This document shows, in pieces, positions 29,129-37,147 of a stretch of 64,000 bases of DNA. Position 1 is the stretch's first letter. Each line of letters opens with the position of its first letter. The DNA is from Arthrobacter sp. FW305-BF8 (GTDB lineage Bacteria > Actinomycetota > Actinomycetes > Actinomycetales > Micrococcaceae), in NCBI RefSeq assembly GCF_021789315.1, contig NZ_CP084561.1, forward strand, positions 1,550,001 through 1,614,000, read 5' to 3'. The position numbers and the translations under genes are program-made. Below the pieces are notes generated by a model, which had not been told where the DNA came from, did not search any database, and worked only from the letters and a program-made list of their open reading frames with translations.

Positions 29129-29509
29129 ATGCTCCGAGAACAGGTCAGCACAGACCTCGCGCCGGCCCCCGCCGGGCCCTACTCCCAGGCCATCGTCGCC
29201 AACGGTTTCCTCTTCACCGCGGGACAGACACCCCACGACCCCGTCACCGACGAAACTGTCGGCACCACCATCGAAGAGCAGACAGTGCAGGCCATGAAAA
29301 ACCTGGCCGCCGTCCTGAACGCGCACGGACTGGACTTCTCCCACGTGGTGAAGGCCACCGTCCATCTTCACCACCCGGGCCGTGACTTCCCGGGCTTCAA
29401 CGCCACCTACCAGGAACTCGTCGAGGCCCCCTACCCGGCACGGACAACCGTCGGGTCGTTCCTGGGGGACTTCCTGGTCGAAATCGACGCGGTCGCAGCC
29501 ATCCCCTAG
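29129..29509 (+). CDS. RidA family enamine/imine deaminase
   Basis: YjgF/YER057c/UK114-type protein of 126 residues that hydrolyses reactive enamine/imine intermediates such as 2-aminoacrylate to ketoacids and ammonia. Family motifs are APAPAGPYSQAIVANGFLFTAG, with GPYSQ near residue 17, and EAPYPARTTVGSFLG, whose Arg at residue 105 corresponds to the catalytic Arg of E. coli RidA. GAAAGGA lies 10 bp upstream. It ends the oxidase/ABC operon and is separated from the ATPase by 70 bp, within which CATCAAGGTCCTCTGAACATC repeats the end of the ATPase gene. The context suggests that the oxidase makes an imine that RidA removes. Confidence 0.92.
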   Translation: MLREQVSTDLAPAPAGPYSQAIVANGFLFTAGQTPHDPVTDETVGTTIEEQTVQAMKNLAAVLNAHGLDFSHVVKATVHLHHPGRDFPGFNATYQELVEAPYPARTTVGSFLGDFLVEIDAVAAIP

Positions 29510-29514
29510 GGGGC

Positions 29515-29577
29515 GAGTTTTTGTCCACATGTCGCGACTTCGGAGGCCTCCAAGTCGCGACATCTGGACGAAAACTC
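29515..29577. repeat. Long palindromic repeat downstream of ridA
   Basis: A left arm starting GAGTTTTTGTCCACATGTCG (29515-29540) pairs with a right arm AAGTCGCGACATCTGGACGA and onwards (29552-29577); about 23 of 26 positions match. The loop is CGGAGGCCTCC, itself nearly palindromic. A related half element lies at 505-533. Confidence 0.85.
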
Positions 29578-29585
29578 CAAAGCCA

Positions 29586-29634
29586 ACGACGGCGGCCGCC
29601 CGCCTTCGCTGGGAAGGTGGGCGGCCGCCGTCGT
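29586..29634. terminator. Terminator hairpin between convergent ridA and fumC
   Basis: ACGACGGCGGCCGCCC (29586-29601) and GGGCGGCCGCCGTCGT (29619-29634) form a perfect 16-bp stem, followed by ACTTCTT. On the minus strand it follows the fumC stop by 14 bp. Confidence 0.8.
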
Positions 29635-29647
29635 ACTTCTTGAGAGG

Positions 29648-31075
29648 TTAGGCCTTGTGGGCCGGAGCCGTCATGGTGGTGACGTCCAATGCCTTGTCCA
29701 GGTCAGCCTCGGAAACCTTGCCTTCGCCTTCACCGACGAAGCCGAGCTTCTCGGTGGCCTGCCGGACGGTCAGGCCCTCCTTGACGGCGGTCTTGGCGAT
29801 CTTGGCGGCGTTTTCGTATCCGATGTACTTGTTCAGCGGGGTGACGATGGACGGCGAAGCCTCGGCGAGGAAGCGGGCGCGCTCGACGTTGGCGGTGATG
29901 CCGTCGATCATCTTGTCCGCCATGACGCGGCTGGTGTTGGCCAGCAGGCGGACGGACTCGAGCAGGTTCGCGGCCATGACCGGGATGCCGACGTTCAGTT
30001 CGAAGGCGCCGTTGGTGCCGGACCAGGCGATAGCGGTGTCGTTGCCGATGACCTGGGCGCACACCATGATGGACGCTTCGCAGATGACGGGGTTGACCTT
30101 GCCCGGCATGATGGACGAGCCCGGCTGCAGGTCCGGAATGGCGATCTCGCCGAGGCCGGTGTTGGGGCCGGAGCCCATCCAGCGCAGGTCATTGTTGATC
30201 TTCATGAAGGAGATGGCAATGTTGCGCAGCTGGCTGGAGGCTTCGATGAGGCCGTCGCGGTTGGCCTGGGCCTCGAAGTGGTCACGGGCCTCGGTCAGCG
30301 GCAGGCCGGTGTCCGTGGCGAGCAGCTCGATGACGCGCTCCGGGAAGCCTGCCGGGGTGTTGATGCCGGTGCCCACGGCGGTGCCGCCGAGGGGAACTTC
30401 GGCCACGCGGGGGAGCGCGGCGTTGATGCGCTCGATGCCGTAGCGGACCTGCGCGGCGTAGCCGCCGAACTCCTGGCCCAGGGTGACCGGGGTGGCGTCC
30501 ATGAGGTGCGTGCGGCCGGACTTGACGACGTCCTTGAACTCAACGGCCTTGCGCTCCAGCGATTCGGCGAGGTAGCCGAGGGCCGGAATGAGGTCGTTGA
30601 TCAGGGCCGAGGTGGCGGCAACGTGGACGGAGGTGGGGAACACGTCGTTCGAGGACTGCGAGGCGTTGACGTGGTCGTTGGGGTGGACCACCTTGTCACT
30701 GCCGGCAGCCTTCAGGGCGCGCGTAGCCAGTTCGGCGAGGACCTCGTTGGTGTTCATGTTCGAGGACGTGCCGGAGCCGGTCTGGAAAACGTCGATGGGG
30801 AAGTCGCCGTCGTACTTGCCCGTAGCCACCTCGTCGGCAGCTTCCGCGATCGCCTTGGCCAGCTCGCCGTCGAGCACACCCAGTTCAGCGTTGGCCTGGG
30901 CAGCGGCCTTCTTGACCCGGGCCAGCGCCTCAATGTGCGCACGTTCCAGGGTTTTTCCGGAGATCGGGAAGTTCTCGACTGCACGTTGCGTCTGCGCGCG
31001 GTACAGGGCGTTCACGGGGACGCGGACTTCGCCCATCGTGTCATGTTCAATGCGGAACTCTTCAGTGGAAGTCAT
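29648..31075 (-). CDS. fumC: Fumarate hydratase class II
   Basis: TCA-cycle enzyme interconverting fumarate and malate; 475 residues, an iron-independent homotetramer in known members. The opening EEFRIEHDTMGEVRVPVNAL is typical, as are GSGTSSNMNTNEVLAE near residue 105, NDHVNASQSSNDVFPT, and the superfamily signature GSSIMPGKVNPVICEA near residue 325, whose mobile loop carries the catalytic Ser. It sits downstream of a carbonic anhydrase and DUF4245 gene on the same strand and across from glpX. Mycobacteria keep fum, glpX and the DUF4245 gene together in a similar order. Confidence 0.96.
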   Translation of the reverse strand: MTSTEEFRIEHDTMGEVRVPVNALYRAQTQRAVENFPISGKTLERAHIEALARVKKAAAQANAELGVLDGELAKAIAEAADEVATGKYDGDFPIDVFQTGSGTSSNMNTNEVLAELATRALKAAGSDKVVHPNDHVNASQSSNDVFPTSVHVAATSALINDLIPALGYLAESLERKAVEFKDVVKSGRTHLMDATPVTLGQEFGGYAAQVRYGIERINAALPRVAEVPLGGTAVGTGINTPAGFPERVIELLATDTGLPLTEARDHFEAQANRDGLIEASSQLRNIAISFMKINNDLRWMGSGPNTGLGEIAIPDLQPGSSIMPGKVNPVICEASIMVCAQVIGNDTAIAWSGTNGAFELNVGIPVMAANLLESVRLLANTSRVMADKMIDGITANVERARFLAEASPSIVTPLNKYIGYENAAKIAKTAVKEGLTVRQATEKLGFVGEGEGKVSEADLDKALDVTTMTAPAHKA

Positions 31076-31162
31076 GGGGCTAGCTTAGGACGCCCGGGCA
31101 CCGCATCGAAAACCGTGAACGGCTTGCTACAGGCGGCCGGCCCGGGCGTCTTCAGGCTGCTT

Positions 31163-31777
31163 CTAGAGCTCGCCGATTCCGGAAACAAGCTCCGCGTGGC
31201 CGTCCGCGAGGCTGTAGGAGAGCCCGATCACGGCGGCCCGGCCCGACTCGATTGCGTCCGAAATCACACGGGAGCTGTCCACGAGGCGGTGCGAGGTCTG
31301 CTTGACGTGCTCCACCACCATGTCGTTGACCTCCGTCTGGTCGTTGCGGAGCGAGGTCAGGACCGACGGCGTGATGCGCTCGACGAGGTCGCGGATGAAG
31401 CCGGCCGGCATCTGGCCGGTTTCGACGGCGGACTTCGTGGCGGTGACCGCTCCGCAACTGTCATGGCCGAGGACCACGATCAGCGGCACGCCCAGCACGC
31501 CGATGCTGTACTCCAGCGAGCCGAGGACGGCGTCGTCAATGACTTGGCCCGCGGTCCGGACGACGAAGACGTCGCCGAGCCCGACGTCGAAAATGATCTC
31601 GGCCGCGAGCCGTGAATCGGAGCAGCCGAAGATCACCGCAAAGGGATGCTGGGTTTCCACCAGGGATGAGCGCCGGGAGGCGTCCTGGTTCGGGTGCGAG
31701 GATTCACTGTTAACGAAGCGTTCGTTGCCTTCGCGCAGACGGCGCCAGGCCAGGGCAGGAGTCAGGTAAGTGGTCAC
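31163..31777 (-). CDS. Beta-class carbonic anhydrase
   Basis: Zinc enzyme of 204 residues interconverting CO2 and bicarbonate. Zinc ligands are visible: the Cys of VIFGCSDSRLAAE (with the Asp/Arg dyad) near residue 51, and the His and Cys of VVLGHDSCGAVTA near residue 104. The N-terminus LAWRRLREGNERFVN is characteristic. It lies 9 bp after the DUF4245 stop, so the two are probably co-transcribed; fumC follows 87 bp later. Bicarbonate supply for carboxylases would suit the central carbon context, but this is inference. Confidence 0.93.
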   Translation of the reverse strand: MTTYLTPALAWRRLREGNERFVNSESSHPNQDASRRSSLVETQHPFAVIFGCSDSRLAAEIIFDVGLGDVFVVRTAGQVIDDAVLGSLEYSIGVLGVPLIVVLGHDSCGAVTATKSAVETGQMPAGFIRDLVERITPSVLTSLRNDQTEVNDMVVEHVKQTSHRLVDSSRVISDAIESGRAAVIGLSYSLADGHAELVSGIGEL

Positions 31778-31786
31778 GGCCCCACC

Positions 31787-32455
31787 TTACGGTGCGGGGC
31801 TCGCCGAAGGGGAAACCGTGACAGCGGGGTTACTTTCCAGGGATTTGACGACGGCGGCAGCCAGGACTGCGAATTCCTCCAGTTGGGCGTCGCCGGCCAG
31901 GACCACGGTAGTTCCGCGGTAGGCGAGCACCATGCTCTTCTCGCCCTTGCCCGTGTCATGGAGTTCCCACTCCTTGCCGCCGGCGTTGCGCGTGCCGGTG
32001 ACGGGGGCGTTCTTGGTCTGCTGCACGAGCCAGCTGGGGTTGGCCTTGCCGGTCTGCGTCAGACCGATGAATTTTTCCTTCGGGGTGATGTAGCCGACCT
32101 CCCAGGCCGCGACGCCGGTGCCGCTGGCCGCCGCCCAGCGGGCGTAGTTCGGGTGGAATGTGTCGCCCGCCGCGGGGGCCACCGGTGTGAATCCCGCCAC
32201 ACCCGCAGCGTTCGAGGCTATGGCGCTGACGTCGATGTTGGGGCGGAAGCCGTCCGACTTCGGGGACGGGTTCATCAGGACGATCGGCAGGAACGCCGCG
32301 ACGCTCACCAGCAGGGCGATGATCATTCCGATCACCGAGGCGTTGGCCCGTTTCGCGGCGGCCGCGGGAATTACGGGCTTGACGGGCTGGCCGGCCGACG
32401 AAGGGGAGGGGGCGGGAGCCTGCACGCGGCTCGAGGGGGCGGACTGGTCCTGCAT
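31787..32455 (-). CDS. DUF4245 domain membrane protein
   Basis: Actinobacterial protein of unknown function, 222 residues from MQDQSAPSS; GAAGG lies 9 bp upstream of this ATG, better placed than the start nine codons earlier. A Pro/Ala-rich cytoplasmic segment is followed by a transmembrane helix near residues 40-60 (VIGMIIALLVSVAAFLPIVLM) and an extracytoplasmic domain with WEVGYITPKEKFIGLTQTG and YRGTTVVLAGDAQLEEFAVLA. It is divergent from glpX, as DUF4245 genes commonly are (Rv1100 beside Rv1099c). The family's role is not known. Confidence 0.85.
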   Translation of the reverse strand: MQDQSAPSSRVQAPAPSPSSAGQPVKPVIPAAAAKRANASVIGMIIALLVSVAAFLPIVLMNPSPKSDGFRPNIDVSAIASNAAGVAGFTPVAPAAGDTFHPNYARWAAASGTGVAAWEVGYITPKEKFIGLTQTGKANPSWLVQQTKNAPVTGTRNAGGKEWELHDTGKGEKSMVLAYRGTTVVLAGDAQLEEFAVLAAAVVKSLESNPAVTVSPSASPAP

Positions 32456-32660
32456 ATCACTCACCCTTCTATAGTCGCCCATGCAGGGTCCGAACTCACA
32501 TTCGATGCCGGCGGCGGTGAGGCCGGCCGTCCGTTACGAGGCGTAGTCATCCCACACCCGGGCCCCGCGGTGGCGACTATGATCAGTTACAGAGGAATCG
32601 CCGCGATGGTCGACTCAGGCCTGGCGGGTCCAAAGATCGCCACTCGAAGAAGAGGTTCAC

Positions 32661-33698
32661 GTGTCACCAGCGTCCATTACCCAGAAGTACTCAACGCTTT
32701 CCCCGTCGCTCGCCGTCGGAACTGACGAGCCGGACCGCAACCTCGCCCTTGAACTTGTCCGCGTGACTGAAGCGGCGGCCATCGCCGGCGGCCACTGGGT
32801 TGGCTTCGGCGACAAGAACAAGGCGGACGGCGCCGCCGTCGACGCGATGCGTTCCTTCCTTCAGACCGTCCACTTCAATGGCGTAGTGGTCATCGGTGAA
32901 GGCGAAAAGGACGAAGCTCCGATGCTGTTCAACGGCGAACAGGTTGGTGACGGCACCGGTCCCGAGTGCGACGTCGCCGTCGACCCCATCGACGGAACCC
33001 GCCTGACCGCACTGGGCATCAACAACGCCCTGGCCGTCCTGGCCGTCGCCGAGCGCGGCTCCATGTTCGACCCCTCCGCCGTGTTCTACATGGAAAAGCT
33101 GGTCACCGGGCCTGAAGCCGCCGACATGGTGGACCTGCGTTTGCCCGTCAAGCAGAACCTGCACCTGATCGCCAAGGCCAAGGGCGTGAAGGTCAACCAG
33201 CTCAACGTCATGATCCTGGACCGTGACCGCCACCGCCCGCTGGTCGAGGAGATCCGCGACGCCGGTGCGCGCACCAAGTTCATCATGGACGGCGACGTTG
33301 CTGGCGCCATTGCGGCTGCCCGCTCCGGCACCGGCGTCGATGCCCTGATGGGCATCGGTGGAACCCCGGAAGGCATCGTGGCGGCCTGCGCCATAAAGTC
33401 CCTGGGCGGCGTGATCCAGGGCCGGCTGTGGCCCACGAGCGATGACGAGAAGCAGAAGGCGATCGACGCCGGCCACGACCTCGAGCGGGTCCTCTCCACC
33501 AACGATCTCGTCACCAGCGACAACTGCTACTTCGCCGCCACCGGCATCACGGACGGCGACCTCCTCAAGGGCGTGCGCTACTCCAAGGACAAGGTCCTGA
33601 CGCAGTCGATCGTCATGCGCTCCAAGTCCGGCACCATCCGCTTCGTGGACGGCGAGCACCAGGCCAGCAAGTGGGAAGGCTACGCCCGCAAGAACTAG
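32661..33698 (+). CDS. glpX: Fructose-1,6-bisphosphatase class II
   Basis: Metal-dependent, lithium-sensitive phosphatase of gluconeogenesis; 345 residues. Motifs are GFGDKNKADGAAVDAMR near residue 49, VVIGEGEKDEAPML with the metal-binding Glu, and DVAVDPIDGTRLTALG carrying the conserved DPIDGT. MGIGGTPEGIVAACAIK lies near residue 230. This class is the main FBPase of actinobacteria. GTG start with AGAAGAGG upstream. It is transcribed away from the DUF4245-carbonic anhydrase-fumC group. Confidence 0.95.
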   Translation: MSPASITQKYSTLSPSLAVGTDEPDRNLALELVRVTEAAAIAGGHWVGFGDKNKADGAAVDAMRSFLQTVHFNGVVVIGEGEKDEAPMLFNGEQVGDGTGPECDVAVDPIDGTRLTALGINNALAVLAVAERGSMFDPSAVFYMEKLVTGPEAADMVDLRLPVKQNLHLIAKAKGVKVNQLNVMILDRDRHRPLVEEIRDAGARTKFIMDGDVAGAIAAARSGTGVDALMGIGGTPEGIVAACAIKSLGGVIQGRLWPTSDDEKQKAIDAGHDLERVLSTNDLVTSDNCYFAATGITDGDLLKGVRYSKDKVLTQSIVMRSKSGTIRFVDGEHQASKWEGYARKN

Positions 33699-33713
33699 CC
33701 CCCCGGCTTCCCC

Positions 33714-33778
33714 AGCGCGAACGAACACTTGAGCCCCGCATCCGTCACGGATCCGGGGCTCAAGTGTGCATTCACGCT
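33714..33778. repeat. Palindromic repeat, left of the DUF559 gene
   Basis: An arm beginning AGCGCGAACGAACACTTGAG (33714-33737) mirrors GGGGCTCAAGTGTGCATTCA onward (33755-33778), around an ATCCGT/ACGGAT inner stem. It lies between glpX and the convergent DUF559 gene and could terminate both. The AGCGCGAACGAACACTTG core recurs at 34805-34890. Confidence 0.85.
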
Positions 33779-33799
33779 CTTTTTGCGTGCAGTCGACGT

Positions 33800-34741
33800 T
33801 CAGGTTCCCGACGCCCGACGACGCTGCTGACCCAGAATCGTCGCCCTGACCTTCTCGAGGACAAACGGCTTATCGCCGTCGACGTCATCTTTGAAAATTC
33901 TGAGCTCCGTCCAGCCGAGGCGCTCGGTGGTCTCCTTGCGCCTCCGGTCACGCGCGGCCTGGTCCGGATCCGAATGGTGCCCGCCGTCGTACTGCAGCGC
34001 CAGGCGGTGTAGCGGATAGGCGGCGTCCGGCCACACCGCAGGCTGGCCCCAGCTGCTGTGGATCACATGATTTAACACCGGTTCGCCGAGTTTCGTTCGA
34101 GCCAGGGCCAGCCGCATCTTTGTTTCCTGCGGAGAATCGGATCCGACGCGGATCTCGGGAAGCGCCAAGCGCGCGGTCTTCACGCCGCGCATGCCAGGAT
34201 GCGAGGCGACCATTCGCCGGAGGTCATCGATGGTGGCCAACGGAGTCCTTGGCTTCGGAAATTCTGGCCCGTGGGCAACAACCACCGAGTCTCCCGCGGC
34301 GATCAGCTCATCAACACTGAGAAGACCGGCGAGATCCAGCCACGTCCTGGCTGGCGAGGTAACCCGGACGCCGTCGTGCGTCACTACCTCGCCGGGTTTG
34401 AACGTCATCCGGTGACCGACCACATTTCGCCGGCGCGGCTGACTTCCGTTTCGGTTACGCGCAACATGGATCCTCCAGTCCTCCTGCATCCAGCCGGGAA
34501 GGCCAAACTCCCAGATGCGGGCGCCGGAGTGATGGGTGAGGATCGACGAGTCATCCAGCGCAGTGTAGGCACGCAAATTCGCCGGAGTTGTCGCATTCCC
34601 CTGCAGTGAGACGCGAACCCCGCGTGAGGGAATGGCCACGTCAGGCTTCCGTTGGCGCCGCCGCGAAACCCCGGATGCAGCGGCGTGGGATGAAGTGAAT
34701 GATCCTCCGAGTAAGTCAGGGGGAAGCGGCGAGAGACCCAT
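33800..34741 (-). CDS. DUF559-type endonuclease-domain protein
   Basis: Product of 313 residues with a putative restriction-like nuclease C-terminus. The N-terminal half (SFTSSHAAASGVSRRRQRK, VAIPSRGVRV, DDSSILTHHSGARIWEFGLPGW) resembles AbiEi-like winged-helix/DUF559-associated regions that are common in Micrococcales. The C-terminal part WPDAAYPLHRLALQYDGGHH plus RDRRRKETTERLGWTELRIF fits the PD-(D/E)XK plan of Vsr/DUF559 enzymes; the usual acidic residue before YDG is Gln here. Whether it cuts DNA is unproved. It is monocistronic and flanked on both sides by related palindromes. A shorter alternative frame over its 5' end was judged a shadow. Confidence 0.75.
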   Translation of the reverse strand: MGLSPLPPDLLGGSFTSSHAAASGVSRRRQRKPDVAIPSRGVRVSLQGNATTPANLRAYTALDDSSILTHHSGARIWEFGLPGWMQEDWRIHVARNRNGSQPRRRNVVGHRMTFKPGEVVTHDGVRVTSPARTWLDLAGLLSVDELIAAGDSVVVAHGPEFPKPRTPLATIDDLRRMVASHPGMRGVKTARLALPEIRVGSDSPQETKMRLALARTKLGEPVLNHVIHSSWGQPAVWPDAAYPLHRLALQYDGGHHSDPDQAARDRRRKETTERLGWTELRIFKDDVDGDKPFVLEKVRATILGQQRRRASGT

Positions 34742-34804
34742 GCTTCAGTTTGCACCCGCAGAAGGGCACGTTGGACGTTATCCACAGGTGGAGTCTCCGA
34801 GTGG

Positions 34805-34901
34805 AGCGCGAACGTACACTTGCGGCCCGGACATTTCCGGGCGGCGGGGCCAAGTGCTCAGCGGGTGGGACCCAAGTGTTCGTTCGCGCTCAGCGGGTGG
34901 G
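34805..34901. repeat. Palindromic repeat, right of the DUF559 gene, reaching the femX stop
   Basis: AGCGCGAACGTACACTTG (34805-34822) pairs with CAAGTGTTCGTTCGCGCT (34873-34890) with one mismatch. Between them lie GGCCCGGACATTTCCGGGC, a second CCAAGTG half-site and the sequence GCTCAGCGGGTGGG (34856-34869), which is repeated directly at 34888-34901 across the femX stop codon. Confidence 0.85.
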
Positions 34902-35849
34902 GCGCTTGATGAGGGCCTTGATGCCGTCGCGGAGCTTACGCGCCACCTGGTAGGCCGCGTAGCGGGGCCGGTTGACGGGCAGGTCCCAGGTTCCGGGGTA
35001 GGCGATCTCGCGCCCGCCGAACGACTTCTTGAATGCGGTGAACCCTGCCCACTTGTGGTCAGGCTCCCCGGCCGGGGCCACGCCCCACAGGTCCACGTGC
35101 TTCAGGCCCTTCTCCTGGGCATCGGCCATGAGCGTCACCAGGAGGGGGATGCCTGCGCTGAGCTTGCGGTGGGTGTCATCCATGGCCGCGTGGGCGTACG
35201 TCCGGGTGTCCGCCGAATCGTAGGCCAGCGCTGCCGCCACCGGACCGCCGTGCAGGTCGGCGATGAACAGCGTCGCGGCGCCAGCGGGCATGAGGGACTC
35301 GGCCACCTGCGTCAGGTACTCGTCGCTCTGCGGTTTGAAGCCGTTCCGCCGCGCCGTCATATGGAGGAAGTTCAGGAGCACGCGGATGTCTTCAGGGTCC
35401 TGCGTGGAGCGGAACGTCACGCCCTTCTTGTGGATGTTCCGGTACAGGTTGCGGTTGACCGGCTTCATCTCCGCCAGGACCTCCTTGAAGTCCCGGTCCA
35501 GGTCCACGATCCAGCTGAGTTCGGGCTGCTGGTTCACCGGGGCAGGCTGCAGGCCCCGGCTCCGCAGGGCATCCGGCGCACTCGAAGGGTCCAGGCCGGC
35601 AGAAACCGGCTCGATCCGGATGAAGACGGCGCCGCAGGACGCCGCCAGGCCCCGGAGCGCCGCCAGCGCGGCGTCGAACGCCTCGACCGACCCGGCCACC
35701 GGGCCGTAAGGCGCGTACAGGACCTTGCCCGCGGGGTTCTTTTCCTCGATGGCCAGGAAGCTCCAGCCGGGACCGGATTGCCGGTGCACGCGGCGTCCCA
35801 GCGACTTCTGGAAATCCTCCCAGGCCTTCGTTTGCAGGAAGTACTCCAC
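34890..35849 (-). CDS. FemX/FemABX-family peptidyltransferase (lipid II interpeptide bridge)
   Basis: Enzyme of 319 residues that transfers an amino acid from aminoacyl-tRNA to the Lys of lipid II, building the peptidoglycan cross-bridge; the amino acid is unknown. It has the two GNAT-like halves of the family: QTKAWEDFQKSLGRRVHR at the N-terminus, WIVDLDRDFKEVLAEMKPVNRNLYRN mid-protein (MKPVNRNLYRNI), and LWGVAPAGEPDHKWAGFTAFKKSFGG near residue 265 (the family G..FK..FGG element). It starts 5 bp after the manA stop, so the two are co-transcribed. The stop codon is the first base triplet beyond the palindromic repeat. Confidence 0.9.
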   Translation of the reverse strand: MEYFLQTKAWEDFQKSLGRRVHRQSGPGWSFLAIEEKNPAGKVLYAPYGPVAGSVEAFDAALAALRGLAASCGAVFIRIEPVSAGLDPSSAPDALRSRGLQPAPVNQQPELSWIVDLDRDFKEVLAEMKPVNRNLYRNIHKKGVTFRSTQDPEDIRVLLNFLHMTARRNGFKPQSDEYLTQVAESLMPAGAATLFIADLHGGPVAAALAYDSADTRTYAHAAMDDTHRKLSAGIPLLVTLMADAQEKGLKHVDLWGVAPAGEPDHKWAGFTAFKKSFGGREIAYPGTWDLPVNRPRYAAYQVARKLRDGIKALIKRPTR

Positions 35850-35854
35850 GGCGT

Positions 35855-37105
35855 TCAGGCCTTCATCGAGGTGGTCACGGCGAAGGCCACGGCGTTCTCC
35901 AGGGCCCCGGACACGGGATGGACGTTGACGGGCGCGTCGGCGGCCGGCAGGAAGGCGCTCGCGCCGCGGTTCAGCTGCAGGTCGCCCTTCGGCGAGTCAA
36001 GGATCACCGTCCCGGCCACGACAATCACCACCGCGGCGCCCGACTGTGCCAGCGGAACGGGTTCGCCCTCCGGCAGCAGTTCGATCCGCTGGAGCTGGAA
36101 CTCGCGGAACGGCGGGCAGTACAGTTCCTGCCCGAGCCCGGAGGTCTCCGGCCGCAGCATGGGGACGCCCACCGATTCGAAGGCGATGGTGTTCAGCAGC
36201 TCGGGAATGTCGATGAACTTGGGCGTCAGCCCGCCGCGGAGCACGTTGTCCGAGGATGCCATCACCTCGACGCCGAGGCCGTGCAGGTAGGCGTGCACGT
36301 TTCCGGCAGGCAGGTACACCGCTTCGCCCGGCTCCAGCGACAGCCGGTTCAGCAGCAGGGAGATCAGGACGCCGGGGTCGGCGGGGTACTCCCCGTGAAG
36401 GCTCAGCACCGTGGAAAGCTCCTGCTGGTAGGGCGCCATGGGCGCACCCGACGCCAGCACGTCAACCACGCGGGACGTGGCTTCCTGGACCGCCCCGCCC
36501 CCGGCGATCAGCCGTTCGAACGCGGACCTCAGCGCCGTGGCCTCGTCGGGTTGCGAGAGGTCCTCGATGACGTCCTTTAAAAGCTGCGGCACCCCGTTGC
36601 CCGGGAGCTCCAGGCATCCTGCCAGGTGGAGGAAGATGTCGCGGGACTTCTCCGGCGCACGGAAACCGCACAGCGCATCGAACGGGGTCAACGCGAAGAT
36701 CATTTCCGGCTTGTGGTTGTCGTCCCGGTAATTGCGGTGCGCAGCGTCGGCCGGCACGCCGGCGGCATTCTCGCGCGCGAAACCGGCTTTCGCCTGGTCA
36801 AGGCTCGGGTGCACCTGAAGCGACAGCGGCTTGGCCGCGGCGAGGATCTTGGCCAGGAACGGCAGGCGCGGCCCGAATTCGGCCACCGACTCGGATCCCA
36901 GAAAGTGTTCCGGGTCCTCGCCGATGAGCGCGTTCAGCGGTGCCGTCGTGCCGTCCGGCCGGCTGGCCACCGACGGCGAGTCAGGGTGCGCGCCGATCCA
37001 CAGCTCAGCTTCCGGTCCGCCCGACGCCGGCCGGCCGAGCAGGCCGGCGATCGCCGTCGTCGATCCCCAGGCATACGGCCGGAGGACGTTGTCGATTTCG
37101 TACAA
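35855..37105 (-). CDS. manA: Mannose-6-phosphate isomerase, class I
   Basis: Zinc enzyme of 416 residues linking fructose-6-phosphate to mannose-6-phosphate for mannan, glycolipid and protein mannosylation precursors. The start YEIDNVLRPYAWGSTTAIA and the ELWIGAHPDSPS element are typical. Zinc ligands lie in KPLSLQVHPSLDQAK (QxH) near residue 97 and NHKPEMIFAL (H-x-PE) near residue 130, with the third His in PAGNVHAYLHG. The active-site Arg is in SSDNVLRGGLTPKFID. It precedes femX in an operon. The pmt protein mannosyltransferase further along would use its product downstream. Confidence 0.94.
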   Translation of the reverse strand: MYEIDNVLRPYAWGSTTAIAGLLGRPASGGPEAELWIGAHPDSPSVASRPDGTTAPLNALIGEDPEHFLGSESVAEFGPRLPFLAKILAAAKPLSLQVHPSLDQAKAGFARENAAGVPADAAHRNYRDDNHKPEMIFALTPFDALCGFRAPEKSRDIFLHLAGCLELPGNGVPQLLKDVIEDLSQPDEATALRSAFERLIAGGGAVQEATSRVVDVLASGAPMAPYQQELSTVLSLHGEYPADPGVLISLLLNRLSLEPGEAVYLPAGNVHAYLHGLGVEVMASSDNVLRGGLTPKFIDIPELLNTIAFESVGVPMLRPETSGLGQELYCPPFREFQLQRIELLPEGEPVPLAQSGAAVVIVVAGTVILDSPKGDLQLNRGASAFLPAADAPVNVHPVSGALENAVAFAVTTSMKA

Positions 37106-37147
37106 AGCCAGGTGTCCTTCTCTCTTGCAGCAGGTGAAGCTAAAGGC

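Noticed and set aside
29657..31615. A 652-codon open frame on the plus strand
   Set aside because: It is the antisense of fumC and carbonic anhydrase, both with clear active-site motifs. It has no family character.
32661..33698. glpX as an inositol monophosphatase
   Set aside because: The GFGDKNKADGAA and EGEKDEAPML pattern and the length are those of class II FBPase.
34405..34785. An alternative minus-strand frame (126 codons) over the 5' end of the DUF559 gene, possibly a frameshifted N-terminus
   Set aside because: The DUF559 frame itself has a family-like N-terminus (SFTSSHAAASGVSRRR...), so no frameshift is needed. The other frame shows no conserved pattern.
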